From: JAZDEY01 sp043808325 [NCBI: Candidatus Eiseniibacteriota bacterium]
Lineage (GTDB): Bacteria; Arandabacterota; Arandabacteria; Arandabacterales
Length of the DNA stretch: 57,227 bases
Assembly: GCA_043808325.1 (NCBI GenBank)
Contig: JAZDEY010000061.1
Span: 1-57,227, forward strand
Direction: 5' to 3'
Shown: positions 7,500-17,110 of the stretch, piece by piece
Layout: each line of letters starts with the position of its first letter
How positions within the stretch are numbered: position 1 is the stretch's first letter
Position numbers and translations under genes: made by a program
The notes under the pieces: generated by a model
Database searches by the model: none
Seen by the model: only the letters and a program-made list of their open reading frames with translations
Told to the model about the DNA's origin: nothing

Positions 7500-8378
7500 C
7501 TACCTGAATGAGTACTCGATCGAGACCCCCTCTCGCGTGAGTTTGGAGGCCATACCGGTGAGGTTATCGATCACGTCCCACAGTGTGGTCACGCGCTTGC
7601 GCTTCTTTACGACAACGGGTTCGCCCCGGATTCCAGCAAGTTCGCCGGCCAATTGGACCGCGTCGCGGAAGCCGCCAAGTCTATCAACGAGACCGAGCTT
7701 GAGGGCCTGTCTGCCGGTAAGGACCCGGCCGTCGGCGATTCGCTTCACAGCTTCGACGTCAAGTCGTCGCTCGGTCGCAACAACCGTGACGAATTGATCG
7801 TAGACGTCACCAATGAGGTCGCCCAAGAGCTGTCTTTCCTCCGGCGTCAGGGGCCTCGACATCGAACCGATGTCCTTGAATTCCCCGGTCTTTACGACCT
7901 GGATGTCGATCCCGATCTTCCTGAAGAGCTCCTGGGTGTTGGGAAAGGTCATGATCACGCCGATGCTCCCCGTGAGGGTGCCTGGGTTGGCAACTATCGA
8001 ATCTGCCCCACAGGCTACGTAATATGCGCCGCTCGCGGCAATCCCACCCATCGAGGCCACCACGGGCTTGCCCTCGGCACGGACCTTCCTGAGCTGGTCA
8101 TAGATTTCCTGCGATGCGGCCACGACCCCACCGGGACTCTCCAGCCTCACCACGATCGCTTTGATGCCATCATCCCTGGCGAATCGCAGGATCTCATCCA
8201 CCACCGGCCCCGAGTTGACGATCGTGCCGGTCACCTCCACAAGCCCGATCTTGCTGCCGAGAGCAAGGGGCTGCCCCTCAGGCAAGAGTCGGCTCATGTA
8301 AACAAGCATGAAAAGCGACAGCACTCCCCCAAGGCATACGGCAATAATGAAGATCAAGATCCATGGTCTCTTACTCAA
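7500..8378 (-). CDS. sppA: Signal peptide peptidase SppA, short form
   Basis: Membrane-bound serine protease of the S49 family that degrades cleaved signal peptides. An N-terminal membrane anchor (residues 5-28) precedes the protease domain. The catalytic Ser is Ser116 in MGGIAASGAYY, and the Lys of the Ser-Lys dyad is Lys168 in KTGEFKDIGS; the 52-residue spacing equals that in the Bacillus enzyme. At 292 residues it is the half-length type that assembles as an octamer in Bacillus. Its first bases overlap the end of dapB by eight bases, so translation is probably coupled. Confidence 0.93.
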   Translation of the reverse strand: MSKRPWILIFIIAVCLGGVLSLFMLVYMSRLLPEGQPLALGSKIGLVEVTGTIVNSGPVVDEILRFARDDGIKAIVVRLESPGGVVAASQEIYDQLRKVRAEGKPVVASMGGIAASGAYYVACGADSIVANPGTLTGSIGVIMTFPNTQELFRKIGIDIQVVKTGEFKDIGSMSRPLTPEERQLLGDLIGDVYDQFVTVVATERRLDVEAVKRIADGRVLTGRQALKLGLVDRLGGFRDAVQLAGELAGIRGEPVVVKKRKRVTTLWDVIDNLTGMASKLTREGVSIEYSFR

Positions 8379-9165
8379 CTCTGCCTACCTCCGGTTGTTG
8401 TGAGGCCAGAACGTCACGCATGCTATAAAGCCCGGGACGGGCCTTCGCGGCAAATCGGGCCGCGAGCAGCGCTCCCTGGGCAAAACACTCCCGCGATTGT
8501 GCGGTGTGGGTCAGCTCGATGGTCTCGCCTTTGAGCGCGAAGACCACGGTGTGCTTGCCGGGGACGTCTCCCACCCGTAGCGAATGAATCACAAGCTCGC
8601 CGGGACCTCCTCGGCCAAGGGCCACCTGCTTGCCGGTCACCCCGCTTATGATCCGCCCAAGCTCAATGGCGGTACCGCTCGGTACATCCTTCTTGGTTCG
8701 ATGATGGGTCTCGACGATCTCGATGTCGGAAAGACCGCCGATCTGCCTGGCGACCACATCACACATGCCGAACAGGGCGTTGACTCCGACCGCCATGTTG
8801 GGGGAACTCACAACTGCTGCCTTGCGTGCGAGCGGCCCAAGCAGGCTCTCTTTGGCTGCGATGCCCGTGGTCCCCGTTACAAGCGGCTTCGACGCCTCCT
8901 CGCAAGCACGGACTATCTCCGCAAAAGCCTGCGGCAGCGAGAAATCGACCACGACGTCGGCGAATGCCACCGCATCGCGCCCGTTCGCAAGAACGCTCAC
9001 GGGATTCTTGGAGTAACCCGTCGCTTGAGCGAAATCGCCGGTGCGATCTATGGCCTCCGGGACCTCCCAGACCGATACGATCTTGAGATCGGCCCGAGCG
9101 GCAACAAGCGAGGCGATCATCTTCCCCATTCTGCCGAGTCCACCTACAATGCAGAGCTTAGTCAC
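8371..9165 (-). CDS. dapB: 4-hydroxy-tetrahydrodipicolinate reductase
   Basis: Reduces the DapA product with NAD(P)H in the lysine and diaminopimelate pathway. The start GTG at 9165 is preferred over ATG at 9192 since GAGGG lies eight bases before it; this gives 264 residues. The Rossmann motif is CIVGGLGRMGKM, and the signature VETHHRTKKDVPSGTA carries the catalytic His pair and Lys. The GTTG loop (TGTTGIAA) is also present. It is the third of three contiguous dap genes (dapF, dapA, dapB) and overlaps sppA downstream. The gap of 63 bases to dapA holds no other gene. Confidence 0.95.
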   Translation of the reverse strand: MTKLCIVGGLGRMGKMIASLVAARADLKIVSVWEVPEAIDRTGDFAQATGYSKNPVSVLANGRDAVAFADVVVDFSLPQAFAEIVRACEEASKPLVTGTTGIAAKESLLGPLARKAAVVSSPNMAVGVNALFGMCDVVARQIGGLSDIEIVETHHRTKKDVPSGTAIELGRIISGVTGKQVALGRGGPGELVIHSLRVGDVPGKHTVVFALKGETIELTHTAQSRECFAQGALLAARFAAKARPGLYSMRDVLASQQPEVGRVE

Positions 9166-9228
9166 CAGCGTCGCCCTCGCGAAAAACAACATCCAGCGCA
9201 GAGCATATCAGACCAGACCTTGCGCAGT

Positions 9229-10107
9229 TCAAGTTCGGAGCAGGCCCAGCTCCTGTAGCACGCGCCGGACCCTCTGCCGGCTCGCGTCCGCGACCGGCAC
9301 GAGCGGAAGCCTCAGCTCCCCGGTAGACTCTCCAAGCATCTCGAGAGCAGCCTTGACCGGTCCCGGATTGGTTTCGATAAAGAGCACATGGAACAGATCA
9401 AGGAGCTTGAGGTGGGCCGCCCGCGCATCCTCGATCCTGCCCTTACGGAAAGACTCAACCATCTTGGACACCCGATCGGGTACGACATTGGCAACGACCG
9501 AAACCACGCCCCTGGCTCCCACGGCAAGCATCGGCAGGGTCAGCGAGTCATCACCGGAGAGAATCTCAATGTCCGAGGTGGCCGCAATCCTCGAGACCTG
9601 GTCCAGCGAGCCGCTGGCTTCCTTCACGGCGACGATGTTGTCGATCTTGGCTAGAGTAGCCACTGTCTCGGGCAGCATGTTGACACCCGTGCGGCTAGGC
9701 ACGTTGTAGAGCATGATCGGGAGTCTAACCCTGTCGGCCACGGTCTCGTAGTGCTTCACGAGACCCGCCTGGGTAGGCTTGTTGTAGTAAGGAGTGATCA
9801 GGAGCACTCCGTCTGCGCCGGCATCCTCGGCCATCTTGGTAAGTTCGATCGTGGATGCCGTGGAATTGGTGCCCGTTCCCGGCACAACCTTGACACCGGG
9901 GGCCTTGCCTCTCTCCTCGAGTACCGCCTGTATAATCTCGAGCCGCTCATTGGGCAATAGGGTCGCAGCCTCACCGGTGCATCCGGCAGGGACAAGGCCG
10001 CTTGCGCCCCTGTCGATAAGTCGCCGCGCAAGCCGTCTCATGCCGTCAAGGTTTACGCGGCCGTCTTTGAAGTCCGTAATCATCGCGACGTAGCAGCCCT
10101 CAAACAT
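9229..10107 (-). CDS. dapA: 4-hydroxy-tetrahydrodipicolinate synthase
   Basis: Condenses pyruvate with aspartate semialdehyde, the first step dedicated to lysine and diaminopimelate. It is a 292-residue TIM-barrel aldolase. The Schiff-base lysine is Lys162 in VAVKEASGSL. Tyr134 lies in YNVPSRTG and Thr44 in GCTGEAATL, completing the usual proton-relay set. The substrate-binding GTGTNST segment is intact. The gene overlaps dapF by eight bases, so translation is likely coupled. No sign of a lysine riboswitch is seen upstream; the whole run is cotranscribed from far upstream. Confidence 0.96.
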   Translation of the reverse strand: MFEGCYVAMITDFKDGRVNLDGMRRLARRLIDRGASGLVPAGCTGEAATLLPNERLEIIQAVLEERGKAPGVKVVPGTGTNSTASTIELTKMAEDAGADGVLLITPYYNKPTQAGLVKHYETVADRVRLPIMLYNVPSRTGVNMLPETVATLAKIDNIVAVKEASGSLDQVSRIAATSDIEILSGDDSLTLPMLAVGARGVVSVVANVVPDRVSKMVESFRKGRIEDARAAHLKLLDLFHVLFIETNPGPVKAALEMLGESTGELRLPLVPVADASRQRVRRVLQELGLLRT

Positions 10108-10921
10108 GATCGAGCTCCTTTAGATCCATCTCACCCTCGAAAACTATCGCGGCCGGCCCCGTGAGGCCCGCCTGGCCGTCCGGGAAGAATCCCACGGTCA
10201 GGACATCGCCGGAGGTAACCCTGAGGCTCACGCTATCTCCAGCGAGGTGCTTCAGCCTGAGCACAAGCGCACCTGCCAGGCAACCGCTGCCGCAGGCCAA
10301 GGTCTCCTGTTCGACCCCACGTTCGTAAGTTCTCAGCCTGAAAGGCTCGCGCCCGGATGAGTCAATGAAATCCACATTCGCACCTTCGGGCCCGAAGGCG
10401 GCGTGGTGTCTCACCCTACGGCCGAGGCGCTCGACGTCCACCGAGTCCACATCATCGGCAAAGATGACGGCATGAGGGACTCCGGCATCGACCAGGTGCA
10501 CGTGATAATCCGTTTGGCGGGGGCCGTCCGCGTCCACTGCGACCGTGATCTCCCGGACAAGGGACGGCGCCTTCATATCCACCTTGATGCCCTCGGGCAC
10601 GACTTCTCCGACGTGGACGCCTGACTTCGACCGAAAGGTGACCCGGCCGCTTGCGATGCCCTTGGCCCCGCAATAAAGCACCAGACAGCGCGCCCCATTA
10701 CCGCAGAATGAAGCCTCGCTGCCGTCGCTATTCACGTAGTGCATGAAGAGGCCGCTGCCCGTCCGCTCGACCAGAATCAGCCCGTCCGCACCGACCGCGA
10801 CATGGCTCGGGCACATAGCTCTCGCAATCTCGGACAGTCGGCCCGCGAGCGGAGCGTATTCGGGCCCGAGCAAAATGAAGTCATTGCCGGCGCCGGACAT
10901 CTTGGTGAACCCGAGCTTCAC
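10100..10921 (-). CDS. dapF: Diaminopimelate epimerase
   Basis: Interconverts LL- and meso-diaminopimelate using two cysteines as acid and base. Both are visible: Cys73 in SFCGNGARC and Cys210 in ETLACGSGC. The N-terminal FTKMSGAGNDFI and the NSDGSEA stretch are standard. Length (273) is normal. It overlaps dapA at its 3' end by eight bases and the preceding lipoprotein gene by four, which indicates one transcript. Meso-diaminopimelate made here would serve both peptidoglycan and lysine synthesis. Confidence 0.96.
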   Translation of the reverse strand: MKLGFTKMSGAGNDFILLGPEYAPLAGRLSEIARAMCPSHVAVGADGLILVERTGSGLFMHYVNSDGSEASFCGNGARCLVLYCGAKGIASGRVTFRSKSGVHVGEVVPEGIKVDMKAPSLVREITVAVDADGPRQTDYHVHLVDAGVPHAVIFADDVDSVDVERLGRRVRHHAAFGPEGANVDFIDSSGREPFRLRTYERGVEQETLACGSGCLAGALVLRLKHLAGDSVSLRVTSGDVLTVGFFPDGQAGLTGPAAIVFEGEMDLKELDHV

Positions 10922-11991
10922 GGCTTGATCTCGGTAGTCAGGGTCATATCAACCTCGGGCGGCTCCGAACAGGAAGCTATACCGACGGTGTCGCCAAATT
11001 CAACATAAAAGCTATCCTGAGGATCTCTCTTCTGATTGCCGTTATAGTCCGAGAAAGCTTGAATCACATACTCCCCCGGCTTCATGCAGTTGATGGCAAA
11101 GAGGCCATCCTTTCCGCAGAGCGAGCGATACGAAGCGCTCGTGTCGTTGAGGGATCGCGCGGTGACCGCCACCTTGAATGGCTCCGAGCCGCCCGCGGTA
11201 TCAGGCGCAGCCAAGACATAGACTCTGCCCTCAAGGCTTCCCTCGAAGCGCGTGTCGCAGATCAGGATGTCGACACCCGTGGCCGCCGCGGCCGAATCCG
11301 TCAAGGCCACTTGGCCGTGGGCACATCCCATCATCTCGTCGCTGTCATACGCCGCATTGCCGTTCTCATCCATAAACGCCACGACCCGATACGTCCTTTT
11401 GGTATTTACATAGGGAATATCGTAGGCCCCGCCGGCCCCCGAGAAGGTGACGTAGACCGGATCGGCCTCCGGCCACTTCGAGAGCTCCCCCAGGTCGGCC
11501 ACATCGAAGACCCCAACTACCGCCTGTTCTACTGTGAGGGTTTTCCACGAGACCTTACCCGATATCCTACCCGCTTCAATCACATCTCCGGTAGAGAAGC
11601 CCCCGGCAAACGATTTCTCCATCTTAACGCTGTGGCGGTCGGCGGCCGCCGTTCCGACCGATACCAGGTAGGTGGTCTCAGCCGAGAGTTTCCGCTCGGC
11701 GACCAGGATATAGGTGTTCTCGCGCCAGTACCTCTTGGTCCATTTGCACGGCGGGCTCACCATCACGGCGGTCTCCACCGTCCGATGCTTCATCGGCTCG
11801 CTGAAGGTGATGGTGATCTCGCTGGCCCGATCGACTCCGACCGAACCGCTGGCAGGACTCAGGCCGGCGACAAACGGTGCGGTCCTATCCTCGGGGCCTC
11901 CCGGAGGCAGGCCGCGTTTGGCGCAATCAAGAGAGACTAGGGCTGTGCCAGCCACGAGCAAGCCAAGCACCACTCTCAGAGCAGGTTTCAT
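10918..11991 (-). CDS. Lipoprotein with N-terminal Ig-like (Big_5) domain
   Basis: A 357-residue exported protein. The N-terminal hydrophobic segment ends at Cys23 (LVSLDCAKRG), a lipobox with an unusual Asp before the Cys. The following CAKRGLPPGGPEDRTAP is the opening seen in a family of Bacteroidetes/FCB lipoproteins (CANxGxPxGGPxDxxPP). A Big_5/SbsA-type Ig-like domain follows (ITITFSEPMKHRTVETAV). The C-terminal part has repeated carboxypeptidase-regulatory-like segments such as YRVVAFMDENGNAAYDSDE and YVIQAFSDYNGNQKRDPQD. The precise role is unknown; an envelope function is likely. It lies between argF and dapF and overlaps each by four bases. Confidence 0.8.
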   Translation of the reverse strand: MKPALRVVLGLLVAGTALVSLDCAKRGLPPGGPEDRTAPFVAGLSPASGSVGVDRASEITITFSEPMKHRTVETAVMVSPPCKWTKRYWRENTYILVAERKLSAETTYLVSVGTAAADRHSVKMEKSFAGGFSTGDVIEAGRISGKVSWKTLTVEQAVVGVFDVADLGELSKWPEADPVYVTFSGAGGAYDIPYVNTKRTYRVVAFMDENGNAAYDSDEMMGCAHGQVALTDSAAAATGVDILICDTRFEGSLEGRVYVLAAPDTAGGSEPFKVAVTARSLNDTSASYRSLCGKDGLFAINCMKPGEYVIQAFSDYNGNQKRDPQDSFYVEFGDTVGIASCSEPPEVDMTLTTEIKP

Positions 11992-12905
11992 TTGCCGAGA
12001 AGCTCCAGCATAATCGCCCGTTGAATGTGCATGCGGTTCTCGGCTTCGTCGAACACCGCAGACTGGGGACCGTCCATCACGCTATCGGTTATCTCGTCGC
12101 CCCGGTGGGCGGGCAGGCAGTGGAGCACAATCGCGTCTCGCTTCGCGACCGCGAGCAGCGCATCGTTGACCTGAAGATGCTTCATCGCTTGCTTCCGTCG
12201 CTCAGCCTCGTCCTCGGCTCCCATGCTAGTCCATACATCGGTATAAATCACATCCGCCTCGCGAGCGGCCTCACGAGGATCATAAACGATTTCGATATCC
12301 GCCCCGTCCTTGCGGGCTCTCGCCAGGATCGCCGGATCGGGTTCATAGCCTTTGGCCATGCCGAGCGCTAGATTGAAGCGCAGCTTGGCTGCGGCATTGA
12401 TCCAGGAGTTGACGACGTTGTTGCCGTCCCCCAGGAAAGTCACCTTGAGATTCTCCACCCGTCCCTTCTTCTCCCTGACCGTCAGGATGTCACCCAGCAC
12501 CTGACACGGATGGTACATGTCGGTCAGCCCATTGATCACGGGCACCGTGGCCCACCTTGCCAGTTCTTCAGCTTCCTTCTGGTCGAAGGTGCGGATCATG
12601 ATGATGTCGACATACCGCGAGACCACCCGCGCCGCATCGGAGACGGCCTCACGTCGGCCGAGTTTTATCTCTTCATCCGCGATATACAGCGCGTGCCCCC
12701 CCAAGCCCACGATCGCCATCTCGAAGCTGATTCGCGTCCTCAGGCTGGGTTTGCGGAAAATCATGGCGAGCGCCTTACCTTTGAGAACAGGCTCGAGACG
12801 TCCGGCGTGATGCTTCTGCTTGAGATCATATGCCTTCTCGACCAGCCCCTTTACGTCGTCAGTTGAGAGATCATAGATCATGAGGAAATGCTTCCGATCC
12901 CACAT
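11988..12905 (-). CDS. argF: Ornithine carbamoyltransferase
   Basis: Makes citrulline from ornithine and carbamoyl phosphate in arginine synthesis. The ATG at 12905 is used because AAAGGAG stands just upstream; this gives 305 residues starting MWDRKHFL. The carbamoyl-phosphate loop is KPSLRTRISFE, the HPCQ motif is present (MYHPCQVLGD), and the ornithine-binding HCLPAHRGDEI is intact. FLGDGNNV is the typical second-domain strand. The SLRTR variant, with Leu instead of Thr, is found in many non-proteobacterial OTCases. Acetylornithine carbamoyltransferase is a less likely alternative. It follows hslU by 13 bases. Confidence 0.92.
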   Translation of the reverse strand: MWDRKHFLMIYDLSTDDVKGLVEKAYDLKQKHHAGRLEPVLKGKALAMIFRKPSLRTRISFEMAIVGLGGHALYIADEEIKLGRREAVSDAARVVSRYVDIIMIRTFDQKEAEELARWATVPVINGLTDMYHPCQVLGDILTVREKKGRVENLKVTFLGDGNNVVNSWINAAAKLRFNLALGMAKGYEPDPAILARARKDGADIEIVYDPREAAREADVIYTDVWTSMGAEDEAERRKQAMKHLQVNDALLAVAKRDAIVLHCLPAHRGDEITDSVMDGPQSAVFDEAENRMHIQRAIMLELLGK

Positions 12906-12918
12906 ACAATCTCCTTTC

Positions 12919-14274
12919 CTACAGGATGTACCTGGTAAGGTCCACATCTTCGATTATGTCCTTGAGTTTGGCCTGGACGAACTCCGCCGTAATCTCGATT
13001 CGCTTCTTCTTGATATTGGGAACATCAAAGAGAATATCCTCGAGCAGTCGAGTCATCACCGTATGGAGCCGGCGCGCGCCGATGTTTTCGGTGGTCCCAT
13101 TGACCTTTGAAGCGATCAACGCAATCTCCTCGATCGCATCGTCCGTGAAAGTCACGTCGACCCCCTCCGTCTTCAAGAGCGCCCGGTATTGTTTGATCAG
13201 CGCATTCCTGGGCTCGACCAGGATCCGTACGAAATCCTTCTGGGAGAGACTGCTGAGCTCAACCCTGATGGGGAATCTCCCCTGAAGCTCGGGTATCAGG
13301 TCCGACGGTTTGGACGAGTGAAAAGCCCCCGCTGCTACAAAGAGGATGTGGTCGGTTCTCACGACGCCGTACTTGGTAGGTACGGTTGAGCCTTCGACAA
13401 CAGGAAGCAGGTCACGCTGGACGCCTTCCCTCGAGACATCCGGGCCGCCGGTTGCCTTGGGGCCCGTGATCTTGTCGATCTCGTCGATGAAGACGATGCC
13501 CGAGTTCTCCACTCGTTCGATCGCCTCACCCATCACCTTGTCCATATCGACAAGCTTCTGAGCTTCCTCCTCGACCAGAATGTCGCGGGCCTCGAGCACC
13601 GTGACCTTGCGGCGCTTGCGCTTGGGTGGCAGGAGTCCCCCAAACATCTCCTGCATGTTTATGTCCATCTCTTCGATCCCGGCCGGCGTGAAGATCTCGA
13701 CCAAGGGTAGGCTCCTTGCGGCCACCTCGATATCCACCATACGCTCAGAGAGTGTCCCCTCTTTGAGCTTCTCCCGCAGCTTCTCGCGGGTCGCTTTGTG
13801 CTTATTTTCCTCGAGGCTCTTGTCCTCGGCCGACTGGTTCGATTTCTTGCGCTGGGGAGGGAGCAAGAGATCCAGGAGCCGTTCCTCGGCACTGGCCTCG
13901 GCCAGATCGTCGATCTCTCGGGTCTTTTCTTCACGGACCATGTTGACCGAGAGTTCGGTGAGATCCCTGATCATCGATTCCACATCGCGCCCAACGTAGC
14001 CGACCTCGGTAAACTTGGACGCCTCCACCTTGATAAAGGGCGCCCGCGCCAACTTGGCAAGCCTGCGGGCAATCTCTGTCTTGCCGACACCGGTAGGTCC
14101 GATCATGATGATGTTGTTGGGCATTATCTCCTCCCGGAGATCACCCTTGACCTGCTGGCGCCGCCACCTGTTGCGGAGTGCTATGGCAACGCACTTCTTG
14201 GCGTCCTTCTGCCCTATCACGTACCTGTCCAGTTCCTTCACGATTTCTCTGGGAGTGAATTCTTGAGACCGCAT
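12919..14274 (-). CDS. hslU: ATP-dependent protease ATPase subunit HslU
   Basis: AAA+ unfoldase that feeds substrates into the HslV peptidase. Walker A is GPTGVGKT (59-66) and Walker B is VFIDEIDKI. The family-specific intermediate domain (about 110-230), rich in charged residues, is present, as is the C-terminal tail ending LTRYIL that docks into HslV. Length 451 is normal. It follows hslV by 14 bases and precedes argF. Confidence 0.97.
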   Translation of the reverse strand: MRSQEFTPREIVKELDRYVIGQKDAKKCVAIALRNRWRRQQVKGDLREEIMPNNIIMIGPTGVGKTEIARRLAKLARAPFIKVEASKFTEVGYVGRDVESMIRDLTELSVNMVREEKTREIDDLAEASAEERLLDLLLPPQRKKSNQSAEDKSLEENKHKATREKLREKLKEGTLSERMVDIEVAARSLPLVEIFTPAGIEEMDINMQEMFGGLLPPKRKRRKVTVLEARDILVEEEAQKLVDMDKVMGEAIERVENSGIVFIDEIDKITGPKATGGPDVSREGVQRDLLPVVEGSTVPTKYGVVRTDHILFVAAGAFHSSKPSDLIPELQGRFPIRVELSSLSQKDFVRILVEPRNALIKQYRALLKTEGVDVTFTDDAIEEIALIASKVNGTTENIGARRLHTVMTRLLEDILFDVPNIKKKRIEITAEFVQAKLKDIIEDVDLTRYIL

Positions 14275-14288
14275 TTGATCGGATACCT

Positions 14289-14822
14289 CTAGTCCAATAC
14301 CTCAACCGTGATGTTGTCGTTGGTGTAGACACAGATGTGAGACGCTATCTTCAAGGACTCCTCAACAATCGCGCTGGCCTCAAGATTGGAGTACTTCACC
14401 AGAGCGCGTGCAGCCGCCATGGCGTAGCCTCCACCCGAGCCGATGGCGACTATCCCGTCGTCCGGCTCGATGATCTCGCCCGTCCCGGCGACTATGAAGG
14501 AATGCTCCTTATCCATCACCGCCAACAGCGCCTCCAGTCTTCTCAGCATCTTGTCGGTCCGCCACTCCTTGGCAAGCTCCACCACCGCCCGCGTGAGATT
14601 GCCCTTGTACTGGTCAATCCGCGACTCGAATTTCTCGAAGAGGGCAAGCGCGTCCGCGGAAGCACCCGCAAATCCGGTGATGATCGTGTCGTTGTGGATC
14701 TTCCTGATCTTACGCGCGTGCTCCTTCATCACCGTCTCCCCGAGGCTGACCTGGCCGTCCCCGCCCATCGCCACGCGCCCGTTCTTTCTGACGCCGATTA
14801 TGGTCGTGCTTCTTACTCTCAT
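14289..14822 (-). CDS. hslV: ATP-dependent protease proteolytic subunit HslV
   Basis: Proteasome-like threonine peptidase forming a double-hexamer with HslU. The catalytic Thr is in [15 protein letters not shown]; a five-residue leader (MRVRS) precedes the TT pair and must be removed to expose the nucleophile. The [14 protein letters not shown] segment is the usual active-site support. Length 177 is normal. A strong GAGGAGG site precedes the ATG. It is followed at once by hslU. Confidence 0.97.
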   Translation of the reverse strand: MRVRSTTIIGVRKNGRVAMGGDGQVSLGETVMKEHARKIRKIHNDTIITGFAGASADALALFEKFESRIDQYKGNLTRAVVELAKEWRTDKMLRRLEALLAVMDKEHSFIVAGTGEIIEPDDGIVAIGSGGGYAMAAARALVKYSNLEASAIVEESLKIASHICVYTNDNITVEVLD

Positions 14823-14832
14823 ATCCGCCTCC

Positions 14833-15741
14833 TCAGGCCCGCGGGTGCGCCTGAGTGTAAACCCGCTTCAGCCTGTCCGTGGTCACGTGGGTATAGATCT
14901 GCGTGCTGGAGAGACTCGCATGGCCCAGGAGTTCCTGGACCGCACGGAGATCGGCGCCCCTGTCCAGCATGTGGGTCGCAAACGTATGTCTCAGGACATG
15001 GGGGCTCATCTGCTTGAGACTGCAGACGCGCTGGAGATAATGTCTCACTATCCGCTGAATGCCCCTTCGGGTAAGCCTCCGGCCGAACTTGTTGACAAAG
15101 AGGGCCACCTCCTGCATGCGATTCCTCGCTCTGAGATAGCGCGTCCGTTCGGGAAGGTAGGCCTTCACGGCGCCCGAGGCCATTCTGCCGAGCGGCACGA
15201 TCCTTTCCTTCCTGCCCTTGCCCTTGACCTTGATCACCTCGCTATAGAGATCCATGTCTGAGACATCCAGGGAGTAAAGCTCGCTCAGCCTGATACCGGT
15301 GCTATAGAATACCTCGAGGATCGCCGTATCTCTCAGCCCGTTTAGCCCCGCGCGTTCCGGAACCTGCATCAAATGCTCCATATCGGCCACATCCAGGAAC
15401 GAAGGCAGATGTCTCTCCATATGAGGCATCTTGATCGTAGCGGCCGGATTGGCATTCAGGTTCTCGCGCGTGCACAGATACCTCATGAAGCATCTTATCG
15501 CCGCCAGCTTGCGCCGCAGGGTGCTGCCCTTGACGCCGCGGTCTCTCATGTGGTGCAGGAAATGGCGGATCGAAAGCCGATCGACATTTCTGAGGCTCAG
15601 TTTCCTGACGTCCAGCTGGCCCTTCAGAAAGGCTATAAATTGCCTTAAATCAGTCTCGTAAGCGGTTATGGTATTATTAGATAGGTTCCGTTCAAGCTCA
15701 AGATGCAGAATGAATTTCTTAAGATAAGACTCCACTTGCAT
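14833..15741 (-). CDS. xerC: Tyrosine recombinase XerC/XerD
   Basis: Site-specific recombinase that resolves chromosome dimers at dif. The catalytic set is complete: Arg151 ([10 protein letters not shown]), Lys174, His248 and Arg251 ([12 protein letters not shown]), His274 (LGHASLS) and Tyr283 (QIYTHV). An N-terminal SAM-like core-binding domain occupies residues 1-100. Position between trmFO and hslV matches xerC (codV) of Bacillus, so XerC is the better name, though a lone XerH/XerA-like enzyme cannot be ruled out. The start overlaps the end of trmFO by 23 bases. Confidence 0.93.
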   Translation of the reverse strand: MQVESYLKKFILHLELERNLSNNTITAYETDLRQFIAFLKGQLDVRKLSLRNVDRLSIRHFLHHMRDRGVKGSTLRRKLAAIRCFMRYLCTRENLNANPAATIKMPHMERHLPSFLDVADMEHLMQVPERAGLNGLRDTAILEVFYSTGIRLSELYSLDVSDMDLYSEVIKVKGKGRKERIVPLGRMASGAVKAYLPERTRYLRARNRMQEVALFVNKFGRRLTRRGIQRIVRHYLQRVCSLKQMSPHVLRHTFATHMLDRGADLRAVQELLGHASLSSTQIYTHVTTDRLKRVYTQAHPRA

Positions 15742-17095
15742 TCACCACCGTATCTCGTCCCGCGACCAGGCCGTTTCCTTCGATCCACGACTGGAGAATC
15801 TTTGTCGAGCGCTCGCTAAGAAGCAGGTTTCTCCGGGACCGGTCCCGGACCGTCACGCCCAGCGGAGGAACAAGACCGAAATTGGTGTTGGTCGGCCTGA
15901 AATCAACGCGGCTGGCCTGCGACACGTACCTAACCAGACCGCCGATTATCGTCTCCGCCGGCGGCACGAGGCAGGTATTGCCCCCGGCCTCTCGGGCGGC
16001 GTTCGTACCCGCAAGAAACCCGGTGGCGACTGCGGCCATGTAGCCTTCTGCACCGGTTACCTGGCCGGCGAGGAAGACGCTGCCGAGGCGCTTGTGCTGA
16101 AGTGTCGCGTTGAGCACCGCCGGCCCGCAGATATAGGTGTTGCGATGTATGCTCCCGAAGCGCGCGAAGCGTGCATTCTCGAGCCCCGGAAGCATCCGGA
16201 ATACGCGCTCCTGCTCACCGTACTTGAGTCTGGTCTGAAACCCCACGATGCCGTAGTGGGTACATGCAACGTTCTCGGGTCTCAGTTGCACCACGGCGTG
16301 AGAGGTACAACCGGTGCGAGGGTCGACCAGGCCGACCGGCTTCATGCACCCGTGAGCCAGCGTCTCGTCTCCTCGCTTTGCCACCTCCTCAATGGGCATG
16401 CACGCCGAGAAGAACCGATCCTCCTCGAATTCTCGCCTGGGGAGAACCTCGGCAGCCTGCAACCCCTTGAGGAAGCCAAGATACTGCTCACGACCAAGCG
16501 GAAGATTGACGTAGGTCGATTCACCCTTGTCGTATCTGGAAGAGTTATACGCCTCGGACATGTCGATCGAGTCCGCCTCGACAATCGGCGAGACGGCGTC
16601 GTAGAAAAAGAGATTACCCGAACCGACCAGATTCTCGAGGGTTCCCGACATGGCCGGCGAAGCCAGCGGCCCCGGGGCCAGCACGTTGACCGCGTCTTCA
16701 AGCGGACGTCGGGCCTCCTCCCTTACAACTGCTATATTGGGATGACCCTCTACAGCCTGGGTCACCTCCGTGGCAAACGCCTGCCGATCGACACACAGCG
16801 CGCTTCCAGCAGGGACACGTGCTCTGACCGCAGCACCGACCAGCAAGGAGTTAAGCATCCGGAGCTCGGCCTTGAGGAGTCCATTGGCATTGTCGAGCGA
16901 ATCCGACTTGAATGAGTTGGAGCAAACCAGCTCCGCAAGCAGGCCCGTCCGGTGCGCTTCGGTCATCCTCTTCGGGCGCATCTCATAGAGGGTGACCTTG
17001 GCACCGCGATTTGCAGCCTGCCAGGCGGCCTCAGAGCCGGCAAGACCTCCTCCTATTATGACCACCGGTCTCACATTTGCCTTCTTGCAGCTCAC
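15719..17095 (-). CDS. trmFO: Folate/FAD-dependent tRNA (m5U54) methyltransferase TrmFO
   Basis: Methylates U54 in the T loop of tRNA using methylene-tetrahydrofolate and FADH2. The FAD dinucleotide motif is VVIIGGGLAGSEAAW near the start, followed by YEMRPKRMTEAH, which is specific for TrmFO/Gid. The conserved LVCSNSFKSD segment and the C-terminal NTNFGLVPP are present. Length 458 is typical. It lies 15 bases after topA, as in Bacillus and many other bacteria. Confidence 0.95.
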   Translation of the reverse strand: MSCKKANVRPVVIIGGGLAGSEAAWQAANRGAKVTLYEMRPKRMTEAHRTGLLAELVCSNSFKSDSLDNANGLLKAELRMLNSLLVGAAVRARVPAGSALCVDRQAFATEVTQAVEGHPNIAVVREEARRPLEDAVNVLAPGPLASPAMSGTLENLVGSGNLFFYDAVSPIVEADSIDMSEAYNSSRYDKGESTYVNLPLGREQYLGFLKGLQAAEVLPRREFEEDRFFSACMPIEEVAKRGDETLAHGCMKPVGLVDPRTGCTSHAVVQLRPENVACTHYGIVGFQTRLKYGEQERVFRMLPGLENARFARFGSIHRNTYICGPAVLNATLQHKRLGSVFLAGQVTGAEGYMAAVATGFLAGTNAAREAGGNTCLVPPAETIIGGLVRYVSQASRVDFRPTNTNFGLVPPLGVTVRDRSRRNLLLSERSTKILQSWIEGNGLVAGRDTVVNASGVLS

Positions 17096-17110
17096 TGGGT
17101 GGTACCCCGG